The translations under genes were made by a program, and so were the position numbers. DNA of 42,405 nucleotides from Halarsenatibacter silvermanii. Its GTDB lineage: Bacteria > Bacillota > Halanaerobiia > Halanaerobiales > Halarsenatibacteraceae. Within the stretch, counting starts at the first letter, position 1; each line of letters begins with the position of its first letter. The DNA lies in assembly GCF_900103135.1 (NCBI RefSeq), contig NZ_FNGO01000021.1:1-42405 (forward strand), in the 5' to 3' direction. Shown here piece after piece: positions 22,987-31,025 of this stretch. The notes below the pieces were generated by a model. It did no database searches, was not told the DNA's origin, and saw nothing but the letters and a program-made list of their open reading frames with translations.

Positions 22987-23331
22987 ATGTATGTGTCGGA
23001 TTCTTATTTGAATACGATTAGCGAGGCCGGGGGAGCGAATGTCGAAAGCGTTGCGCTTGTTGACGGCGGCGGCAATGAAGTAACCGGCAGGAAAACGGTG
23101 CCGGGTGATTTTGAACTTAATTATGATGAAACAGGGGTTTGGCGTCCCGACGCGGATTTAACTTTTCAAATATCCGGCGGCACTACCGTTGCCGGGTGGA
23201 GGGCGTATGATGATCCTTCTGCCGGGAACGAGTTGGGCGGCGCTGATCTATCCGAGGAGAGTTACGATAATGATGGGGAATATACTCTGCTGGCTGATCA
23301 GACCGGGTTTGTACACCAGCTACAAAATTAA
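22987..23331 (+). CDS. small phage structural protein, beta-rich
   Basis: 114 residues, start ATG 22987 behind GGGAGGGG. The sequence has VESVALVDGGGNEVTGRKTV, then LTFQISGGTTVAGWRAYDDP and ends EEYTLLADQTGF-like (DGEYTLLADQTGFVHQLQN). The AGWRAY...EYTL pattern is one I associate with small accessory proteins of phage tails or capsid surfaces; no family name can be given safely. It is followed by a perfect hairpin. Confidence 0.5.
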   Translation: MYVSDSYLNTISEAGGANVESVALVDGGGNEVTGRKTVPGDFELNYDETGVWRPDADLTFQISGGTTVAGWRAYDDPSAGNELGGADLSEESYDNDGEYTLLADQTGFVHQLQN

Positions 23332-23347
23332 TTAATTGTGGAGAATA

Positions 23348-23377
23348 GGATAGGTTTTAAACCTATCCTTGAATTTT
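23348..23377 (+). terminator. palindromic terminator-like hairpin
   Basis: GGATAGGTTT and AAACCTATCC (23348-23368, one central T) form a near-continuous palindrome followed by TTGAATTTT. The third hairpin in 650 nt. Confidence 0.6.
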
Positions 23378-23391
23378 AAGGTGGTGAGAAT

Positions 23392-23466
23392 ATGGCGGAA
23401 ACTTATTTAAGGATAAAAAGAATGAGCCAAGTAAGTGGCAAATTTAAACTTGAAAGGACCGTTTAA
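23392..23466 (+). CDS. 24-residue basic peptide
   Basis: ATG 23392 with Shine-Dalgarno AAGGTGGTGAG. It begins MAETYLRIKRMSQVSGKFKL and ends RTV at TAA 23464-23466. No homology can be claimed. A good ribosome site and the surrounding pattern of short genes are the only support. Confidence 0.3.
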   Translation: MAETYLRIKRMSQVSGKFKLERTV

Positions 23467-23520
23467 AGGGTGTTTTGTGTATTCGCGGAAAACGGCTGAT
23501 AGAAGTGGAGGGCGATTATT

Positions 23521-24450
23521 ATGTCTGATGGATTAATCTTTTATCATACTACGGAGGGCCACGAAAGCCCCGAGGAGAATGCCTTACTTTTGGAACCGGG
23601 GGAAATTGGTACTAAAACTTTTATGGTTCGTCCATTTGATAGGAGATCGTTTTTTGCTATTACTTTTGTGGGAGAATTAAACGCCGATCAATGGGTAGAG
23701 ATTGGAGATTATATAGTTCATATAAATATATTGGAATTGAATCACGCTGAACTTTTGATGCGGATTGGAAGGATGACTGAAAATTTTGCATTTTGCACAC
23801 CCCTAACAGAAGTTGGCCTGGCAACCGGAACCGGGACCCAAAGTTTTCTTGCAGAAAATGTAGACATGTTTGCCGGCAACGAATTTAAAGATAGCGACAT
23901 GCTTTTTATTCATTACTATTTAATGAGTACCCACAGTCAGCAAGAGGGTTTTGTAGAACTTCAAATCGGCACGACTGATGCCGCCCTGCAAACCCCGCTT
24001 ATAGAATCGGAAGAAAAAAAAGAAGAAGGCGGCTCGGAAAACAATATAGCAATTAAGGTAGAGAGTAAAGGTTCGGCCGCACATTCTTTTTCAGATAATT
24101 TGACAATCGTATCCGGTTTAAAAGTCGGCGGCTTAGATGTTTTGGCCTCGGGCGAGCTATTAGAAATCAACGCGAGGGCTGAAATTCTTATTATCTTGAC
24201 TTTAACAGAAAATTTAATGATTAACGGCCCACAGAAAACGATGAAAATAACACGGGTGGGTATGAGTGAGCCGGTCAGAATTAGATCACCGGGTTACATC
24301 GGGCGCGACGATATATTCTCAAGCACGGAGTCCATCTTAATAACGGTCCGTTCTAAAATTTCTTTAACAGAAATTATGGACGAGGCCCGTTATTCACTCA
24401 CCACCGAGCAGGTCGGGAATACCGTATTGCTAGAATGGACGGTGAGTTAA
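23521..24450 (+). CDS. repeat-containing fibre-like protein with unique N-terminal domain
   Basis: 309 residues. The N-terminal ~165 residues (FYHTTEGHESPEENALLLEP, then a WVEIGDYIVHINILELNHAE segment) form a separate, A+T-richer domain resembling a particle-binding or lectin-like fold; this is not assigned. After an EEKKEEGGSENN linker, ~120 residues share the repeats of the giant neighbour: SFSDNLTIVSGLKVGG, EILIILTLTENLMING, and KITRVGMSEPVRIRSPG, the last also found in that neighbour as KITQVGMKEPVKIRSPG. The DNA match shows recent exchange between the genes. It ends 1 nt before the next start. Confidence 0.55.
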   Translation: MSDGLIFYHTTEGHESPEENALLLEPGEIGTKTFMVRPFDRRSFFAITFVGELNADQWVEIGDYIVHINILELNHAELLMRIGRMTENFAFCTPLTEVGLATGTGTQSFLAENVDMFAGNEFKDSDMLFIHYYLMSTHSQQEGFVELQIGTTDAALQTPLIESEEKKEEGGSENNIAIKVESKGSAAHSFSDNLTIVSGLKVGGLDVLASGELLEINARAEILIILTLTENLMINGPQKTMKITRVGMSEPVRIRSPGYIGRDDIFSSTESILITVRSKISLTEIMDEARYSLTTEQVGNTVLLEWTVS

Positions 24451-24451
24451 T

Positions 24452-27400
24452 ATGGCAGAACTGGTTGCATTAATAGATATAAGCGGGGTAGGTACTCAAA
24501 CAGAAAATTTTGATTTACCCGGACCCGGCGATCTGACGATAAATTATGAGTTCGAGGATGGTCCCGGGGGCAACTCTGCCAGGGCTTTTTTAACCCACGA
24601 AAACGATGGGGAAATCTGGGCGGAGGGCGACGATGATATATCGGGAACGGATGAATTAACCGGCGTGTCAGCCGGGGGTTATACGCTTGAGGCGGAGTCC
24701 GATCATGGCCGTACGAGCGCTTTTGTCGAGATACATTATGAGGCGGGCGAAGTGCCGCCGGAACATTTCGAGGAAATACTCGACATATCAAGCGTTAACG
24801 AGGCGAGCTTAGAAGATGATTTTGAGGCGGCCCCGGAACATTATACAGAAGAACTATCAGTCGGCGCTGGTTCGTATATAGAGATTGAAGATCTTTTTCA
24901 AAAAGCTCCAGAAAATTATACGGAAAAACTTACTGTCGGCAATACCGCGGATATAAAAGTTGCGGAAGAATACAAAATTGGCGAATTTATTTTGGCAGGC
25001 GCTGTTGGTTCAATCGAATTTATAGACGACGCGCATTACAGCAGCGTATTATTCGCCGGCGCCCGATTATATATTGACCTCGAAGAAAAGGCGGTGTCTA
25101 ATTATGCGGTCTGGCGTCGGGTCGAAGGCGGCGAATGGGAAATAATAGGTTTAACCGCTGAAATCGAGTTCGTAGATGAAAATGTAGGAGAAAAAAGTTA
25201 CGAATACCGAATAAAGCGCGATAATAACAGATCTAATATATCGAAAATTACAGTAACCGAAACCGAAGGCGAGAATTATGAGGAGTTTTTATCCGTCGGG
25301 GGCGGCATGAAAGTATTGCAGGCGGAAAGTTTAAAAGTAACGGACGGCCTTTTTATAATCCAGGCAGCCCAGGTAGATCTTGCTGATATATTATCAGCCG
25401 GTGAAATACTGGAAGTTACAGCCGGGGTTGAAATAGATAAGTTTGTTAAGTTAACTTTGCGAGAAATTTTGAATATCGGTCTTTCCGGTGATGTATCTTC
25501 GCCAACTTATAAAAGTGCGCTGGAAGTTTTACGTTCTGGAGCGAACGGGCGGGTTGTTTTCGATGATAATATCGTATTGGCTACAATGGAAGAAATTTTA
25601 TTTGTTGGGGGCAGCGTTAAGGTATCGCGAGAGGAAAATTTAAAAGTAACGGACGAGCTTTTTATAAACCAGACAGCCCGGGCGGATCTTTCCGGTATAT
25701 TATCCGGGAAAGAAATCGTCGAGATAGAAGGCTTAATAAAAACGGCAGAGCTAAGCCGGGCGGGTATGAGTTCGCGAGTTTTGATAAAAGGATCTGCGGC
25801 CAGCGGACTTTCCGATATATTATCAGCCGGCGAGGTGTTGGAAGTTACAGCCGGGGTTGGAATAGATAAGTTTGTTAAGTTAACTTCGCGAGAGGTTTTG
25901 AATGTCGGCGGCTCCCAGGAAGTAATAAAAATAACACAGGTGGGTATGAAAGAGCCGGTTAAGATTAGATCACCCGGTCGGGCAGATTTACATGAGGCCC
26001 TTTTAACTTTTGAAGGGTTAAATATAAGCGTTTTGGGCGATATCGAGGTCAAATCGGCAAAATCATCGGCCGTTATCGTCGAAGTTTCGCACGGGGCCGG
26101 GGTACTGGTAAGCTCAACGCGATATACGGCGGACGCTTTAACCGTCGGTTTGAAAACCGGGTTAAATATAACCGACAGGAAGGATATGGGCGAAGAAAGT
26201 TTAATTAAAGCGCCCGGGTCGGCCGGTTTGAAGGATAAAGCCGGAGAAGTGGATATTTTAAGCGTGGGAAATTCCCACAGTATAGATTTACACGAATTTA
26301 TATCCAGCGCTCTATCGGAATCGCTTTTAGTGGAAGTAAAATCTAATATAAATATAGTGGATACGAAATCCGCCGGGGAAGGGTTGAAGGTTTTGGGTTC
26401 CGCGGTGGTATTCCAGCGGGATGATTTCAAATTATCCGAGATAATTAATATTGAAGATATAACAGCGGCGGCCTTAAAAGATTTGTCGGCTTTAAAAGAT
26501 AAAATTTTGATAGACAGCTTATCCGGTGTAAGTTCAAAGGATTTCGCGGGTGCTGTGGAAAGACGCCCGGTAAGTTTTGATTTAAAAGTTGGTTTGGCAG
26601 ACAAAAGAAAAGCGAACGAGGGAATAAAGGTCAGCGGGCCTGCGGCCATAAACTCGATTTCAAAAGTATCAGCGTTTGATTTAATAACCGCGGGGTCTGC
26701 TCTTAAAGTTGGCGCGAACGATACGGCCGCTTTTAAAGAGAAAATTATGGCCGAAGGATTAACCGGCGCGGATATAACAGATATTTTTATGAGGGCGATT
26801 TTGGAAGATCTGTTCATCGAGGCCGCCTTCGAAGGTGGAATAGCGGACAGGACATTATTGGCAGAAAGATTAGAAATAGCCGGGGCCTTTTTAGTAAGGC
26901 CGGCCGCCAGAATGTCTATGTTCGAATTAATGGGTGCCGGGCCGGTACTAAAACCGGGCTTAAAAGATACGGCCGCTTTTGGAGAAAATATATCGGTGCG
27001 CGGTTTAAACCGGGTTTTTCTATCCGACATTATAACCAGTTCTCTATTGGAAGAAATTATAATAGGGTCCGGGATAAAAGTTAATAGATCCGATATCATG
27101 ACCGCGGGCGATAGTTTAGAAGTTAAAAGCCCGGGGCTTTTAGTATTTAATGACAGGAAAAGCGCGGGCGTAAGTTTAAATGTCGGGCAGAATATATCTA
27201 TCAGCCTTGAAGATTTTATAAGAACGGCTATAGCTGAGCTTTTAAAGGTAAAAATGGGCCAAAAAGCTGGTATGGAAAGCGATATTGGTCTTTTCGAGGG
27301 TTTGAGCATAAATTGGCCCGCGAGGATCGCCTGTATCGACCGCAAATCAATGAAGTGTAGTCTTCTTATATCTAAAGGAGTTCAAAAAGCCTCAGTGGAC

Positions 27401-27829
27401 GATATAAGGCGCGTACGGGAGGGGCTTAAAGCCGGTGTATCAATCGGGCCGGAAATTGCCGATATCCTGGGCTGGCATGAAAATATTGCCAGTAAAACGG
27501 GGATAAAGGTTAATTTAGACGCCTTTTACTTCATGATCGATAATTTAGAAGTGGTTAAGGTTAGCGGTCTGGATATCAAAGATATTTTGGCCGCCGGTGA
27601 AAGTCTGGAAACAGGCCAGCCGGTTAAAATTATTCTGGAAGGTATATTAACGGCTCCCTTCCTACCGGTAAGAATTGAACTGACGGTTAAAGAGCGCGGC
27701 CTGGATATGGAAGTTTACGAGCGCAAAACCGGGCTGGAAATAACCGAGCGCCCCGTCGTTACAGATCTATTCGAGCGCAAAACCGGGCTGGATATATTCG
27801 AGAGAATTGTGGAAGTTGAGGTGAGATAA
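24452..27829 (+). CDS. 1125-residue repeat-rich fibre/surface protein
   Basis: Residues ~1-260 include an acidic globular N-terminus and a fibronectin-like segment (YAVWRRVEGGEWEIIGLTAE). The rest is built of degenerate ~40-residue units of pattern 'ADLSDILSAGEVLEVTAGV', each with a D-x-x-x-A-G-E-x-L-x-V core and alternating strands. Some units are nearly identical at DNA level (25,395-25,465 with 25,822-25,892; 25,326-25,395 with 25,636-25,705). The end has two 18-residue units around ERKTGLEITE and ERKTGLDIFE. Such architecture suits a long trimeric or solenoid fibre. It lies between head and tail genes, unlike a usual receptor-binding tip fibre, so a head or neck fibre is possible. No catalytic domain is seen. 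Confidence 0.6.
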   Translation: MAELVALIDISGVGTQTENFDLPGPGDLTINYEFEDGPGGNSARAFLTHENDGEIWAEGDDDISGTDELTGVSAGGYTLEAESDHGRTSAFVEIHYEAGEVPPEHFEEILDISSVNEASLEDDFEAAPEHYTEELSVGAGSYIEIEDLFQKAPENYTEKLTVGNTADIKVAEEYKIGEFILAGAVGSIEFIDDAHYSSVLFAGARLYIDLEEKAVSNYAVWRRVEGGEWEIIGLTAEIEFVDENVGEKSYEYRIKRDNNRSNISKITVTETEGENYEEFLSVGGGMKVLQAESLKVTDGLFIIQAAQVDLADILSAGEILEVTAGVEIDKFVKLTLREILNIGLSGDVSSPTYKSALEVLRSGANGRVVFDDNIVLATMEEILFVGGSVKVSREENLKVTDELFINQTARADLSGILSGKEIVEIEGLIKTAELSRAGMSSRVLIKGSAASGLSDILSAGEVLEVTAGVGIDKFVKLTSREVLNVGGSQEVIKITQVGMKEPVKIRSPGRADLHEALLTFEGLNISVLGDIEVKSAKSSAVIVEVSHGAGVLVSSTRYTADALTVGLKTGLNITDRKDMGEESLIKAPGSAGLKDKAGEVDILSVGNSHSIDLHEFISSALSESLLVEVKSNINIVDTKSAGEGLKVLGSAVVFQRDDFKLSEIINIEDITAAALKDLSALKDKILIDSLSGVSSKDFAGAVERRPVSFDLKVGLADKRKANEGIKVSGPAAINSISKVSAFDLITAGSALKVGANDTAAFKEKIMAEGLTGADITDIFMRAILEDLFIEAAFEGGIADRTLLAERLEIAGAFLVRPAARMSMFELMGAGPVLKPGLKDTAAFGENISVRGLNRVFLSDIITSSLLEEIIIGSGIKVNRSDIMTAGDSLEVKSPGLLVFNDRKSAGVSLNVGQNISISLEDFIRTAIAELLKVKMGQKAGMESDIGLFEGLSINWPARIACIDRKSMKCSLLISKGVQKASVDDIRRVREGLKAGVSIGPEIADILGWHENIASKTGIKVNLDAFYFMIDNLEVVKVSGLDIKDILAAGESLETGQPVKIILEGILTAPFLPVRIELTVKERGLDMEVYERKTGLEITERPVVTDLFERKTGLDIFERIVEVEVR

Positions 27830-28125
27830 TGAAAACGGTTATAGAGGGCAACACGGTTTATATCAACACAGCTTTTTATGAACTTGACGGGGAGGAGCTG
27901 GTTATTCCGGAAAATGTCACGCTGAAAGTATACGACGGGCATGGCACTATTTTGGAGGAAAGAAAACTCACGGCCGGCGACGATCTAAAATTTGCCGCTG
28001 GCTTTAAGGTCCCGGAGTGCAGTAACCCTATCGTTATAGAAATCGAGGGGATAATAAACGGGTATGAAACCGTTGAACGCAAGGCGATTAAAGCGGTGAA
28101 GGTGAGGGATAGATGTGGAAATTGA
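27829..28125 (+). CDS. small Ig-like structural protein
   Basis: 98 residues starting at the TAATG overlap with the giant fibre stop. Alternating strands (VIEGNTVYINTAFYELDGEE, LKVYDGHGTILEERKLTAGD, PIVIEIEGIINGYETVERK) give an Ig-like beta sandwich. It may cap or attach the fibre. Its end overlaps the next gene by 11 nt. Confidence 0.55.
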   Translation: MKTVIEGNTVYINTAFYELDGEELVIPENVTLKVYDGHGTILEERKLTAGDDLKFAAGFKVPECSNPIVIEIEGIINGYETVERKAIKAVKVRDRCGN

Positions 28126-28582
28126 CGCTTACTTTGAAGATATGGAAAGACAGTTAGAAATTTTTGATCGGGCGGTCAAATCGGAGGAGAAGGCTTTAGA
28201 AAAGGCGCTGGAGTATATTGTCAGAGAGATAGTTAACTATGCTAAAAAGCACGGCCCCTGGACTGATAGGACTTCCAATCTGCGAAATAGCCTGGGCTGC
28301 AATATAAAACAAATCGGCGAAATAAAAAGCGGGACGAATGTTTCCCGGGCCATATCGCGTTTAAGAGCCAAACCCGTTATTGAAGTCGACGGGGACGATT
28401 ATATCGGGGTAGTAAGCGCCGGTATGGAATACGCAATCCATGTAGAGTTAAAGTCCGGGTACTGGGTTTTACAGGGGGCTTTAGATCGGTTCGCACCGCT
28501 TATAGAAAAATATTTCAGCGAGTTCATGCATGTCGATAAGCTGGAGGACAAAGGCTTATTCGAGCAGTTTTTAGGAGATTAA
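28115..28582 (+). CDS. HK97 gp10-like tail/connector protein
   Basis: 155 residues from GTG 28115. An N-terminal helical part (AVKSEEKALEKALEYIVREI) runs into VNYAKKHGPWTDRTSNLRNS and LGCNIKQIG, then a strand part GVVSAGMEYAIHVELKSGYW and LQGALDRF. The 'P-x-x-TG/DRTSNLR-S' and 'M-YA-x-x-VE' features are the signature of the gp10 family, placed between head completion and tail proteins. An ATG two bases upstream is out of frame. Confidence 0.8.
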   Translation: MEIDAYFEDMERQLEIFDRAVKSEEKALEKALEYIVREIVNYAKKHGPWTDRTSNLRNSLGCNIKQIGEIKSGTNVSRAISRLRAKPVIEVDGDDYIGVVSAGMEYAIHVELKSGYWVLQGALDRFAPLIEKYFSEFMHVDKLEDKGLFEQFLGD

Positions 28583-28630
28583 ACCCGCCCTCGCCGGGGA
28601 GAGATTCCCGCTTATATAGGAGGTTTTGTC

Positions 28631-29056
28631 ATGGATTATAATTTGATTTTGTCGGCGGTACAGCATATTTTACTGACCGACGAGGAACTCGAAAATTTAC
28701 TGGGGGAGGTCAGGGTGGTTAAAGGGCCGAGAAGGCCGGAAAGCTGGGACGGGAAAAACTGTTTTACCTGTCATGTATTATCAAACCCTCGCGACGCGGA
28801 TTTTAAGACACACAACGGCACTTTCCGGGTGAATCATTACTGCCCTAATTATGCTGACGGCAATGCGAATGTAGAGTTGATGGGGAAGGTTACGGCGCGC
28901 TTAACAGAAATACTCGACGATGTTAAGCCGGATATCACCGGCTACGAAGTTTACGATTGGGCTGTGGAGGAACCTCTGGGACCGCTTTTTGACGCGCAGG
29001 CTCCGGGGGAGCATTACAGCAGCCTTTCTGTAAGTTTTTTTATTAAAAAGGAGTGA
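28631..29056 (+). CDS. tail completion/terminator protein
   Basis: 141 residues, alpha/beta. VQHILLTDEELENLLGEVRV, then an RRPESWDGKNCFTCHVLSNP segment, MGKVTARLTEILDDVKPDIT and a C-terminal SSLSVSFFIKKE strand fit the lambda gpU / gp17-type fold that ends tail polymerisation. Position before the major tail protein supports it. Shine-Dalgarno AGGAGG precedes ATG 28631. Confidence 0.72.
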   Translation: MDYNLILSAVQHILLTDEELENLLGEVRVVKGPRRPESWDGKNCFTCHVLSNPRDADFKTHNGTFRVNHYCPNYADGNANVELMGKVTARLTEILDDVKPDITGYEVYDWAVEEPLGPLFDAQAPGEHYSSLSVSFFIKKE

Positions 29057-29062
29057 TAATAA

Positions 29063-29698
29063 ATGGAGGCTTTAAAACCTGGAAATATTAATGTAGGACC
29101 GGGGTTAACTTATTTTGGCGAGGAAGGTGGCGAACCTGTTTATTTAGGTCGAACCACCGGCGAAACCGAGTTTTCTTACGAAGTGGAAACTTTTGAAATC
29201 GCAACAGAGGAAGATGGACGATTCGATGAAATAGTCGAGGACGATACTATCTCCGTGACGGTACCGATCTTTTATACCGATGTAGAATCTTTAAGTCAAT
29301 TAATACCCTGGGCCGATGTGGTCGAAGGGACCGAGGGCGAAAAAAGACTGGTAGTTACGAAAGCGGTCGGAACCCGTCTTAGCGATCACTCGGATAAGCT
29401 GATAATAAGACCTAAGATTAACGCCGAGAAGGATACGGTTGATAAGTCCGGCGATCTAGTAGTGCATAACTGCTACCCGGTGCCGGGACCTTTAAATTTC
29501 GCTTATTCCCGGTCGGGCCAAAGGGTTGCGAATGTGCAGTTTGTGGCGCTGCCCGCCGAGGTATCCGAAACAATTAATGGCGTGGAAAAATATCCGTTCT
29601 GGTCTTACGGCGATGAAAGTATAACCGGAAAAAAGGCCCCCTTTCGGGGGCTTTTTTTACAAAAATTTAGGAGGTTTTTATTTTGGCAAAAAGTATAG
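29063..29698 (+). CDS. major tail protein, reading into a terminator
   Basis: 211 residues. An N-terminal strand pair (GLTYFGEEGGEPVYLGRTTG), EFSYEVETFEIATEEDGRFD and DTISVTVPIFYTDVESLSQL, then a C-terminal RSGQRVANVQFVALPAEVSE are typical of tail-tube proteins of siphoviruses. The protein polymerises into the tail tube around the tape measure. Oddly, the frame has no stop at its natural end near GDESITG. It runs on through the terminator hairpin and the next gene's Shine-Dalgarno, adding ~23 residues (KKAPFRGLFLQKFRR and on), to TAG 29696-29698. This suggests a lost stop codon. Confidence 0.82.
   Translation: MEALKPGNINVGPGLTYFGEEGGEPVYLGRTTGETEFSYEVETFEIATEEDGRFDEIVEDDTISVTVPIFYTDVESLSQLIPWADVVEGTEGEKRLVVTKAVGTRLSDHSDKLIIRPKINAEKDTVDKSGDLVVHNCYPVPGPLNFAYSRSGQRVANVQFVALPAEVSETINGVEKYPFWSYGDESITGKKAPFRGLFLQKFRRFLFWQKV
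29636..29658 (+). terminator. intrinsic terminator inside the 3' end of the major tail protein frame
   Basis: GCCCCC (29636-29641), TTTC loop, GGGGGC (29646-29651), then seven T; a preceding A-run can extend the stem. It should reduce transcription into the chaperone and tape-measure genes relative to the abundant tail tube protein. Confidence 0.88.
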
Positions 29699-30123
29699 GC
29701 AGAATTAAAAAAGTAAAGGTGGATATAATCGAGGGCGATGAGGTCGTAGAAAAAAAGTATATAATCAAAAAAGCCGGACTGGGTAAGTACAAAAAACTTA
29801 CCGGTGCCTTCGCGGAACTTTTAGGTCTGGTGCCGCAGGTATTGGAGGAGAGAGGGATCGAGGATACCAACGAATATTTAGAAAATATGTCAATCGTGGA
29901 TATGCTCGATATATTTCCGGAGCTTTTCGGCTACGGCGTGGATCAGCTTGCCGAGGTAGTGGCGGTTATCCTAGACGAGGATGAGGAGTTTGTCAGCGAA
30001 AATATAGGGCTGGATGAGGCCGTGGATATCGTCGAAGTGGCCCTGGAAGTTAATAATTTAAAAGGGTTGGCGGCAAAAGCAAAAAACCTGCTGGGCGGGG
30101 CGAAAATCGAGGGCCTAAGCTAA
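29683..30123 (+). CDS. tail assembly chaperone, G form
   Basis: 146 residues from TTG 29683, with AGGAGG 8-9 nt upstream. Helical, acidic C-terminal half: SIVDMLDIFPELFGYGVDQL, then EFVSENIGLDEAVDIVEVAL and EVNNLKGLAAKAKNLLGG. This is the look of the lambda gpG-like chaperone that holds the tape measure until the tube is built. An A AAA AAC slippery site at 30081-30087 lies 12 codons before its stop and opens into the T frame, making the G/GT pair. Confidence 0.85.
   Translation: MAKSIGRIKKVKVDIIEGDEVVEKKYIIKKAGLGKYKKLTGAFAELLGLVPQVLEERGIEDTNEYLENMSIVDMLDIFPELFGYGVDQLAEVVAVILDEDEEFVSENIGLDEAVDIVEVALEVNNLKGLAAKAKNLLGGAKIEGLS
30081..30087 (+). promoter_or_regulatory. -1 programmed frameshift site (A AAA AAC) for GT chaperone
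   Basis: In the G frame the codons are gcA AAA AAC, a canonical X XXY YYZ heptamer. Slipping by -1 continues as CCT GCT GGG into a frame open to 30482, giving the G-T fusion. G and T reading in a -1 relation at this locus is the standard siphovirus arrangement. A GC-rich stretch (CTGCTGGGCGGGGCG) downstream could form the stimulatory structure. Confidence 0.85.
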
Positions 30124-30482
30124 ACGGTGAGGATAGTTTTGACGGGCTGGTATGGAAATTAGTAAAGTTTACCGGCATGAGCAAAAAGGAAGTTTTAGAA
30201 GATGTCTACCCGGACGAGCTTGAGTATATATTTGAAGAAATGCGCCGAGAAGAATGCCGGCGATACATGGATTATTATAACCAGTTAGCGGCCGGTATGG
30301 TAGGTCAAACTAAAAAAGACGACAGAACTATCGAAAAATATATCGAAGAAATAATTAAAGAAATAAAAGAACTGTCGGACTCCCCGGGAGCGCCCGATGA
30401 AAAGGCCGGGCCGGACGATCCGGAGGAAATCAAAAGGAAATTAGAGGAGTTTACCAGCCAGATAGGGCGCGGAAGGGGGTAG
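30087..30482 (+). CDS. tail assembly chaperone, T extension of GT (by -1 frameshift)
   Basis: 131 residues added to the first 135 of G when the ribosome slips at 30081-30087. The joined part reads KPAGRGENRGPKLNGEDSFD, then GLVWKLVKFTGMSKKEVLED and VYPDELEYIFEEMRREECRR, with a charged Pro/Asp-rich end. An ATG at 30177 lies inside this region but has no Shine-Dalgarno, and the coding pattern clearly extends upstream of it, so an independent gene is unlikely. The T part is believed to contact the tape measure. The TAG stop at 30480 is in the same frame as the tape-measure gene. Confidence 0.82.
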   Translation, partial: PAGRGENRGPKLNGEDSFDGLVWKLVKFTGMSKKEVLEDVYPDELEYIFEEMRREECRRYMDYYNQLAAGMVGQTKKDDRTIEKYIEEIIKEIKELSDSPGAPDEKAGPDDPEEIKRKLEEFTSQIGRGRG

Positions 30483-30515
30483 AAAAAAATTAGAAATTTA
30501 GGATCGCTTTTATAC

Positions 30516-31025
30516 ATGATTAAGGCCAATAATAGAAATTTCCGGAGTAAAATGGACGAGAGCAAGCGGGACATGAACGGTCTTTCGAACGCGGCCGAGG
30601 CCAACAGAAGAAAAATGCGCAACTGGGGGCTTGCCATAACAGGAGCCGCGGTGGCTGTAATAGGGGCTACGACTAAAGTCGCCGGGGATTTCGAAGAAAA
30701 AATGGCTGAGGTCCATACGCTTTTAGGGCCGGAATCGGAAGGTCGGATTAAGGAGTTAGAGGAAAATGTAAAGGATATGTCGATCGCTACCGGCAAAAGC
30801 CTGGATGATTTATCCGGCGGTCTGTATCAAGTTATCTCAGCTTTTGGTGAAAGCGCGGATTCGGCCGCTATTTTGGAAACAAATGCTAAAGCCGCGGCGG
30901 CGGGTATGGCTACAACCACGGATTCGATTAACCTTACTTCCGCTATAACAAAAGCGTACGGCGATACCTCTGCCGAGGCGGTGGAAGATGTCGCGGACTT
31001 AGCCTTCCAGACGGTAAGATTGGGT
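30516..31025 (+). CDS. tape measure protein, exon 1
   Basis: First 170 residues (from ATG 30516) of the tail tape measure protein. It begins MIKANNRNFRSKMDESKRDM and continues with a helical stretch, the NWGLAITGAAVAVIGATTKV hydrophobic region and the TP901/phage-core-type DFEEKMAEVHTLLGPE region. The exon ends FQTVRLG at GGT 31023-31025. Protein-like sequence continues upstream of ATG as KKIRNLGSLLY back to the GT stop (TAG 30480). A good GGAAGGGGG lies 9 nt before ATT 30489, so translation may start at that ATT instead. After intron removal exon 1 joins 31291 in frame. Confidence 0.9.

Noticed and set aside
24447-24791. A 114-codon minus-strand frame at the start of the giant fibre gene.
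   Set aside because: Arg/Pro/His-rich complement of an acidic plus-strand gene, typical of a shadow frame.
25507-27345. A 612-codon open frame on the minus strand opposite the giant fibre gene.
   Set aside because: It is Ser/Pro/Ile-rich low-complexity, mirrors the repeat codons of the plus-strand gene, and has no ribosome site. It is a shadow of the repeat-rich gene.
30177-30482. A separate 101-residue gene starting at ATG 30177.
   Set aside because: Coding sequence extends upstream in the same frame to the slippery site at 30081-30087, and ATG 30177 has no Shine-Dalgarno; it is the T part of the GT chaperone.
30480-30482. Systematic recoding of TAG as a sense codon.
   Set aside because: TAG ends several genes at their expected positions (SLOG gene, MuF-like gene, endolysin, GLUG-hub gene), so it acts as a stop here; only the AbrB-like case remains open.
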